Positions 59,307 through 64,000 of a DNA stretch of 64,000 nt are shown here, piece by piece. The stretch lies in NCBI RefSeq assembly GCF_004766045.1, contig NZ_SPQQ01000003.1, positions 186,001 through 250,000 on the forward strand. The letters are read 5' to 3'. How positions within the stretch are numbered: the first letter of the stretch is position 1; the number at the start of each line of letters is the position of its first letter. A program made the position numbers and the translations under genes. The notes beneath the pieces were generated by a model. That model saw only the letters and a program-made list of their open reading frames with translations, was not told the DNA's origin and did not search any database. The DNA is from Desulfosporosinus fructosivorans (GTDB lineage Bacteria; Bacillota; Desulfitobacteriia; Desulfitobacteriales; Desulfitobacteriaceae).

Positions 59307-59711
59307 ATGGTTTACGTTTTTCCCGCTATATTTACACCCACCGAAAATGGATATGCCATACGGTTTCCCGATTTACCCGGAGCCAATAGTCAGGGCAACG
59401 ATCTTACAAACGCTATTTATATGGCACGTGATGCCTTAGCGACTTGGTTAGATTATCTCATAGACGAAAATGAGGTTATCCCAACTCCGTCAAGGGCAAG
59501 GGATATTCCTTTAGATGACGGACAGTTTACGACAATGATAGATATCGATATGACTGCCTATCGCCGGCATAAGAGCTCAAAGGCTGTAAAGAAAACATTA
59601 TCGATTCCCTCATGGCTTAATGAAGAGGCGGAAGCTCACAATGTGAATTTTTCAGCCATTCTTCAGGAAGCATTAAAAGAACATTTAGGAATTCAAACAA
59701 ATCAAAAATAA
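59307..59711 (+). CDS. hicB: HicB antitoxin
   Basis: 134 residues; ribosome site AAAGGAGG. The partially degraded RNase H-like fold reads VYVFPAIFTPTENGYAIRFP and DLPGANSQGNDLTNAIYMAR. The C-terminal ribbon-helix-helix region (KKTLSIPSWLNEEAEAHNVN) gives DNA binding and autoregulation. It forms a unit with hicA. Confidence 0.92.
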   Translation: MVYVFPAIFTPTENGYAIRFPDLPGANSQGNDLTNAIYMARDALATWLDYLIDENEVIPTPSRARDIPLDDGQFTTMIDIDMTAYRRHKSSKAVKKTLSIPSWLNEEAEAHNVNFSAILQEALKEHLGIQTNQK

Positions 59712-59793
59712 TAATACAGCAGCCTTAAATCTAAAAGGTCAACTCCTTTTATGGTAATTTTAACCATTCACACAAAGTTTTTTACATCCTCGC

Positions 59794-59814
59794 AAAAAGA
59801 CCTCCGATGGAGGT
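59794..59814. terminator. Hairpin between hicB and toxN
   Basis: AAGACCTCC-GAT-GGAGGTCTT, between convergent genes. A-rich on the left side, so better for the leftward toxN transcript. Confidence 0.7.
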
Positions 59815-59827
59815 CTTGGCTAAGTAA

Positions 59828-60427
59828 CTACTTTTTTAGTTGAATTCCAGTTGAGGCGATTTGTTTAGATGGTTCTGTTATGGTTTGTTTAATAATCTCA
59901 TACTCTTTACATTTCTTCTCTAAAAGTTCAAAGTCAACAATACTTTTCACATAACCAATATTATAATTATTCATTTTCTGATTATAAATTACACTTGCGT
60001 TCTTAATTATTGCTTCAGAATTAGAGTTAATGAAGGAAATTTCTTTTAACACAAGTATCTTATAAGTCTCATCTTCTTCTTTTGTTACATCATAATTAAG
60101 TAATGCAATATCTGGAATTGGCATCATACTACTGAATTTTAGAGTTCCTTTTAATTCATTGTTTCCTACTTTATCTTTTACAACAATTCTCATTAGAGGT
60201 GGAACACTTTTGCGAATTGTTAGAATACCATCGACTTTTATATAATCAGAATCTTTTGGAGAAGAGAGCGGTATGAAATACTTGAAATCTTTGATTTGTA
60301 ATACCGCTCCTAAATATTTTCTTCCATGTTTTCTATCATCTTCTTTACAGGAAAGAACTCTCTTATCGAATTGAATTAGATAATTAACATACTCATCTAA
60401 TACATTATATAATCTTATTTTCTCCAT
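59828..60427 (-). CDS. toxN: ToxN/AbiQ-family type III toxin
   Basis: 199 residues. IRLYNVLDEYVNYLIQFDKR, then GRKYLGAVLQIKDFKYFIPL and SSPKDSDYIK match the ToxN/AbiQ endoribonuclease fold (YxxYL..FD.RV, LGxVLxI..xKYxxPLSSPK). The later part has MMPIPDIALLNYDV and the C-terminal helix FELLEKKCKEYE. In this family the toxin cuts mRNA and is held in an RNA-protein complex by repeats of the ToxI RNA encoded just upstream. A terminator and three 38-nt repeats are present here. These systems abort phage infection. Confidence 0.9.
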   Translation of the reverse strand: MEKIRLYNVLDEYVNYLIQFDKRVLSCKEDDRKHGRKYLGAVLQIKDFKYFIPLSSPKDSDYIKVDGILTIRKSVPPLMRIVVKDKVGNNELKGTLKFSSMMPIPDIALLNYDVTKEEDETYKILVLKEISFINSNSEAIIKNASVIYNQKMNNYNIGYVKSIVDFELLEKKCKEYEIIKQTITEPSKQIASTGIQLKK

Positions 60428-60438
60428 TTTCTTCTCCT

Positions 60439-60474
60439 AAAAAAACAAGGATAAGTTTCAACCTTACCCTTGTT
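60439..60474 (-). terminator. toxI-toxN intergenic terminator
   Basis: On the minus strand AACAAGGGTAAG pairs with CTTATCCTTGTT around a 7-base loop (60444-60474), with one wobble, followed by a T-run. In type III loci this terminator sets the ToxI to toxN mRNA ratio. Confidence 0.85.
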
Positions 60475-60620
60475 TCTGTAGAATTTACAGTGTCCCACTA
60501 TCTGGTAGGGACTCACCTGAATTTACAGTTCCTCATTTTTTGGTTGAGAATAACCTGAATTTACAGCATTCCACTTATTGGTAGGAATTCACCTGAATTT
60601 ACTTTGCAGTAAATCTTATT
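60475..60620 (-). ncRNA. toxI: ToxI antitoxin RNA (three 38-nt repeats)
   Basis: On the minus strand three tandem 38-nt units (60601-60564, 60563-60526, 60525-60488) each start TAAATTCAGGT and end near CTG, followed by a partial unit at 60487. In the variable middle the paired positions change together (for example TTCCTACC..GTGGAA, TCTCAACC..GAGGA and TCCCTACC..GTGGGA), which supports a conserved hairpin or pseudoknot. ToxN would cut the precursor at each repeat to give antitoxin units. Confidence 0.88.
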
Positions 60621-60626
60621 ATTCAT

Positions 60627-60655
60627 ATTATGCAGTTTAATAAATTTGTTGTCAA
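60627..60655 (-). promoter_or_regulatory. toxI promoter
   Basis: On the minus strand TTGACA (60655-60650) and CATAAT (60632-60627) are separated by exactly 17 bases, placing the transcript start about 20 bases before the first ToxI repeat. Confidence 0.8.
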
Positions 60656-60755
60656 TAAAAACTTTACCTTTTTGTATAATTTTGTCACTTCTTACAGGAG
60701 ATTCTCTCGCTAACGCCATTTTGTTTTGGTTATTAAAATTAAAAATTAGAAAAAT

Positions 60756-60807
60756 TTAACAATAATTTTACAAAAGCATAATGGGTACTTAATACTCGTG
60801 TTATACA
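60756..60807 (+). promoter_or_regulatory. PhoP box-like tandem repeat and -10 box for phoA
   Basis: TTAACA (60756-60761), five bases, TTTACA (60767-60772) is a perfect TT(A/T)ACA-N5-TT(A/T)ACA PhoP site. TATACA at 60802-60807 is a possible -10 box. The ribosome site TTGGAGGTG follows. Confidence 0.65.
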
Positions 60808-60845
60808 ATAACAATAATAATTTTTTGGAGGTGTAAATAATAAGT

Positions 60846-62333
60846 ATGTTCAAAAGAAAGAATTCCAAAGGTATCGCGTCAATAGTTGTTATTGGTACAG
60901 TACTTATATCCCTTTTGGCTGCCCAGCCGAACCTGGGGATAGCAAAGTCAGCGAACGAGGAGATTTATAAAGGAAAAACCCCAAAATATGTTTTTATGTT
61001 TATCGGAGATGGCATGAGTTATGCCCAAATTAGCAGCGCTGAAATGTATCTCGGCGAAAAATCTATGCCTGGAAAGGTCACTCCTGAGCAATTGAGCTTC
61101 ACTAAGTATCCTGTTCACGGTGCACTTATGACTCAGGATTCTTCTTCATTTATTCCTGATTCTGCTTCAACTGCTACTTCTCTTGCTTCAGGTCACAAAA
61201 CTTTGTCTGGTGTAATAAACATGGACGAGACTAAAACCAATGCCTACACGCCGATCACGGAAGATTTGAAGGCAAAAGGCTATAAGATTGGTATTGTAAC
61301 CAGCGTTCCCATCACTCACGCTACTCCGGCAGCCTACTATGCCAAGGTGGCCAATAGGAATGATGCTTATGAAATCGGAAAACAACTGGCAGGTAGTGGA
61401 TTTGATTATTTTGGCGGTGGTGATTTTGATCAAAAAAGCGGGCCAAAGGGAGCCGATCAACCTATATACGAGATTGTTGAGAAAGCAGGCTATACCATAG
61501 CCAACACCAAAGAAGAAATCCTGGCTTTAAATAACCGTTCAGGCAAAGTCGTTGCCATTGATCCAGACAATTATGAAGCAGCGTTAGACTATGAAATCGA
61601 CCGCGAGGCAGACGAACTCGGTTTGGCGGATTATGTCAAAAAGGGAATTGAAGTATTAGATAATAATAAAGGGTTCTTTATGATGGTGGAAGGCGGAAAA
61701 ATAGACTGGGCCAACCATGCCAACGATGCCACGGCTTCCATCTATGATACCGTCGCCTTTGATGACTCTGTGAAAGTTGCTTTTGATTTCTACAACGCCC
61801 ATCCTAAGGATACTCTGATTCTTGTCACGGCTGACCACGAGTGCGGCGGTATGAGCATTGGTTATTCGTTAACAGGTTACAGCACTCATTTCGAGAAGCT
61901 TCAGCCGGTAACCATCTCTTATCAGGAATTTGACGAAATCAGTAAACTATATAAAGAAACTAATCCTGTTACTCCAAAACTAGAAGATTTAAGCGATAAG
62001 ATTAAATCTGCCTATGGGCTGGATATAGCCACTCTGACTTCTTACGAATCATCTTTGCTGAGCAATGCTTTTTCCAAGTTTATGTCAACAACTACAAAAC
62101 CGTCAAATGATCAAGAAAGTGTCCTTTATGGGACTTATAACCCCTTGTCTGTGACTCTCTCTCATATAATAAATAACAGGGCCGGAATCAGCTTCGCTAC
62201 CTATTCCCATACAGGGGTACCCGTACCGGTTTATGCAGTAGGTACAGGTTCAGAGATGTTTGATGGGTATTATGATAATACCAAGGTTTACCACAAACTG
62301 TCGGCTATCACCAAAAGCGCACGGGCGAAGTAA
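60846..62333 (+). CDS. phoA: Alkaline phosphatase, secreted
   Basis: 495 residues. Signal peptide (basic MFKRKNSKG, hydrophobic IASIVVIGTVLISLLAA). FMFIGDGMSYAQ gives the metal Asp, PDSASTATSLASGHKT gives the nucleophile Ser near residue 108, MMVEGGKIDWANHANDA, VTADHECGG and the late SHTGVPVPVYAVG supply metal ligands. It releases phosphate from organic esters outside the cell. The PhoP-box-like sequence upstream predicts induction by phosphate starvation. Confidence 0.95.
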   Translation: MFKRKNSKGIASIVVIGTVLISLLAAQPNLGIAKSANEEIYKGKTPKYVFMFIGDGMSYAQISSAEMYLGEKSMPGKVTPEQLSFTKYPVHGALMTQDSSSFIPDSASTATSLASGHKTLSGVINMDETKTNAYTPITEDLKAKGYKIGIVTSVPITHATPAAYYAKVANRNDAYEIGKQLAGSGFDYFGGGDFDQKSGPKGADQPIYEIVEKAGYTIANTKEEILALNNRSGKVVAIDPDNYEAALDYEIDREADELGLADYVKKGIEVLDNNKGFFMMVEGGKIDWANHANDATASIYDTVAFDDSVKVAFDFYNAHPKDTLILVTADHECGGMSIGYSLTGYSTHFEKLQPVTISYQEFDEISKLYKETNPVTPKLEDLSDKIKSAYGLDIATLTSYESSLLSNAFSKFMSTTTKPSNDQESVLYGTYNPLSVTLSHIINNRAGISFATYSHTGVPVPVYAVGTGSEMFDGYYDNTKVYHKLSAITKSARAK

Positions 62334-62379
62334 ATAGCAAGTAAAGACGCCCATGAATTTAGCTTGTTTTAAACGTATC

Positions 62380-62413
62380 AGTCCTGAGCGGGAGAAACTC
62401 GCTCAGGACTTTA
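62380..62413 (+). terminator. Terminator after phoA
   Basis: AGTCCTGAGCG (62380-62390) pairs perfectly with CGCTCAGGACT (62400-62410), followed by TTTAG. Confidence 0.8.
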
Positions 62414-62441
62414 GTCTTTGTAATCATCAGGAGGGGATATT

Positions 62442-63611
62442 TTGCAGAAGATACTTCTTGAAATGTTAGAGAAGAAAGCTGCTTATTTAAAAAAAATACC
62501 GTTAAGGGAACTTATTTTTAATCTTATTGTCATAACCTTTGTAGTATTTTTGGCACTCATGCCAACTGGATTTCAAGAGAATACCTATTCTGATAGTATG
62601 CGAGCAGTGGCTAAAGTATTGGAGGTTAATAATGATAACCTTTTGAAGACCGCAAGTTTTGTTTTTGAAGGGGAACAAGTTTGTAAAGTGGAAATTCTAG
62701 ACGGTCCCTTTAAAGGGCAACAAACGTTGGCCCACAACCGGTTCATGGGCAGAATGGAAATGGATAAATCGTTCACTCAAGGGGACAAAGCACTGGTAGT
62801 CATTGACTACACTGACAAAAACATCAGAAATGTCACGATGATTGATCATTACCGAATCAATTTGGAGAGCATTCTCATCGGAATTTTTGCCATCTTCTTA
62901 ATTCTGTTTGCGCGTTGGACTGGAGCAAAAGCACTGTTGTCTTTTTTAATGACTGTCTTAATGATCTGGAAATTATTGGTGCCGTTACTTCTAAAAGGGT
63001 GGAATCCGATCATTATTTCCTTGTATTTTGTAGTAACAGCCACCTCCATTATTATTTTTTTGGTGGGGGGGCTTAATCGTCAATCTATTGCAGCTGTGCT
63101 GGGTTCTCTTTCAGGAACTTTGCTCACCACCATTTTGGCCATAATTTCTGGTCACAGTTTTAAAATTCATGGTGCAGTGCTGCCTTATTCCGAAAGCCTG
63201 CTCTATGCGGGATACGCACATTTAGATTTGACCCAGATCTTGATTGCTGTAGTTTTTATCGCTTCAGCAGGCGCGGTGATGGATCTGGCTATGGACATTG
63301 CTGCTGCTGTTCATGAGGTTGTGGAAAGTAAACCGGATATCACCACGGCCGAAGCAATACTCTCAGGTCTAAACGTAGGCAGGAAAGTAGTGGGAACCAT
63401 GACGACAACCTTATTGTTCGCGTACACCGGAGGATATATTTCCTTGCTGATGTATTTCATGGCTCAAGGAACGCCTGTTGTTGACATCTTGAATTTAAAG
63501 TATGTCTCAATGGAGATTATGCATACTATTGTGGGAAGTTTTGGACTTGTTGCAGTCGCTCCGTTTACAGCCCTTGCCTCAGGAATCCTTTTAACCAAGA
63601 GAGCTGTCTAA
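62442..63611 (+). CDS. YibE/F family membrane protein
   Basis: 389 residues from a TTG behind GGAGGGG. One N-terminal helix, an extracytoplasmic domain (residues 45-135) and about seven further helices. IDHYRINLESILIGIFAIFL, LLKGWNPIIISLYFVV and AHEVVESKPDITTAEA-type cytoplasmic loops (here AVHEVVESKPDITTAEAILS) are typical of YibE/F. The function is unknown; membership is clear. Confidence 0.9.
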   Translation: MQKILLEMLEKKAAYLKKIPLRELIFNLIVITFVVFLALMPTGFQENTYSDSMRAVAKVLEVNNDNLLKTASFVFEGEQVCKVEILDGPFKGQQTLAHNRFMGRMEMDKSFTQGDKALVVIDYTDKNIRNVTMIDHYRINLESILIGIFAIFLILFARWTGAKALLSFLMTVLMIWKLLVPLLLKGWNPIIISLYFVVTATSIIIFLVGGLNRQSIAAVLGSLSGTLLTTILAIISGHSFKIHGAVLPYSESLLYAGYAHLDLTQILIAVVFIASAGAVMDLAMDIAAAVHEVVESKPDITTAEAILSGLNVGRKVVGTMTTTLLFAYTGGYISLLMYFMAQGTPVVDILNLKYVSMEIMHTIVGSFGLVAVAPFTALASGILLTKRAV

Positions 63612-63614
63612 GCT

Positions 63615-63803
63615 TTGATAGCGGTAGTAGGAATTCCGATAGATATTAGTCGCTTCGATGATCTAAGTACCATGATGAATATTAAACATGTTTTAATGGA
63701 AATTTTTTGCGTCCTATTCGGTGTGACGTCGAGCGTGTGCTTTTCGGCGGATAACTGGCACACGGTGAATCTGCAAGAAAAGAACTGGCTCGGAGCCAAT
63801 TAA
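63615..63803 (+). pseudogene. Fragment of the XRE-partner membrane protein
   Basis: IAVVGIPIDISRFDDLSTMM and NIKHVLMEIFCVLFGVTS are homologous to residues 22-60 of the protein at 23779, also at DNA level. The part after this (SADNWHTVNLQEKNW) is unrelated, and the start is missing. Confidence 0.75.
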
Positions 63804-64000
63804 ACTCTATAAGATGGCCAGAAACAAGAGAGCATGGAGTGGCAAGATAATCTTCTCAGTCTTTCGAAAGCCTCAAGGAGGTCATGCCTACTAAAAGGAT
63901 AGAGATTACTAATTGGGATTACAGGAAAGTAGCAGATACCATCTATAATAATGAATACAGAGAATGCTCAAATACAATAGTGTGAACCTTTTTAAGGGGA
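63804..64000. other. Right edge of the window
   Basis: No gene could be supported. Short frames around 63880-63985 are not recognised. Confidence 0.4.

Noticed and set aside
1..64000. tRNA or rRNA genes
   Set aside because: No cloverleaf-type sequence with the GTTCRANYC pattern and matching arms, and no rRNA stretch, was noticed in reading both strands.

Overview
The window looks like an accessory-rich part of a low-GC, spore-forming anaerobic Firmicute, most likely from the Desulfosporosinus/Desulfitobacterium group. This is inference from gene content: Mrp/NifX/NifU-type metal-cofactor genes, FmdE, CooT, cobalamin riboswitches, Amj, DUF1659/DUF2922 and many FecBCD-type transporters. No rRNA or tRNA gene was seen.

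Layout. 1-10966: a type I-C CRISPR-Cas locus (cas3-cas5c-cas8c-cas7c-cas4-cas1-cas2) flanked by two arrays whose repeats differ in the hairpin. Between the first array and cas3 lie wrecks of a Fic gene and of a cas6 gene that type I-C systems do not need. 10967-21265: decayed ground with small phage-like genes (DUF3102, DUF1659, DUF2922), DinB, a sulfide:quinone reductase-like flavoprotein, an internally deleted glycolipid glycosyltransferase, a thioesterase and a BioB-like radical SAM enzyme. 21442-25076: a substrate-binding lipoprotein broken by an amber codon, a methyltransferase, an XRE regulator with a membrane partner, and a DUF1835 protein. 25893-29811: a metal-cofactor cluster (DUF5320, two NifX-like proteins, two MinD/Mrp ATPases with ferredoxin domains, NifU/IscU). 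30049-33472: a CoA-disulfide-reductase-like flavoprotein, a truncated ZnuB-type permease and XdhC. 33664-38378: divergent fmdE-methyltransferase and SBP-permease-ATPase operons. 38590-47505: two related cobalamin-riboswitch leaders, the second driving a btuFCD-like importer. Between them are an EamA transporter with a histidine-rich tail, Amj, a TIM-barrel isomerase and three 3' remnants of ABC ATPase genes.

47573-53623 holds two decayed copies of an IS91-like element (HUH transposase plus tyrosine recombinase) bracketing an MBL hydrolase, a DJ-1/PfpI protein and a LysR regulator. The whole unit sits between the N- and C-terminal pieces of what looks like one broken integrase gene. 53801-57250 is a run of small genes (two GNATs, a DUF1648 protein, a RelE/AbrB pair) separated by a recurrent element: arms that differ from copy to copy, a related centre and a GTTAT-type right edge, resembling integron cassettes without any visible integron integrase. 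57641-63803 has an encapsulated-ferritin-like protein, CooT, HicAB, a complete type III toxin-antitoxin locus (toxI 38-nt repeats, terminator, toxN), an alkaline phosphatase behind a PhoP-box-like sequence, and a YibE/F membrane protein.

Cross-cutting themes. About ten copies of one related hairpin family (GACCATGGAGGT- or GCCATGAAACTG-type arms) are scattered through intergenic regions. Three of them stand directly in front of SBP or fmdE genes, where they could act as attenuators. Gene decay, tandem duplication of leaders and defence modules (CRISPR, ToxIN, HicAB, RelE) are concentrated in the same 64 kb.
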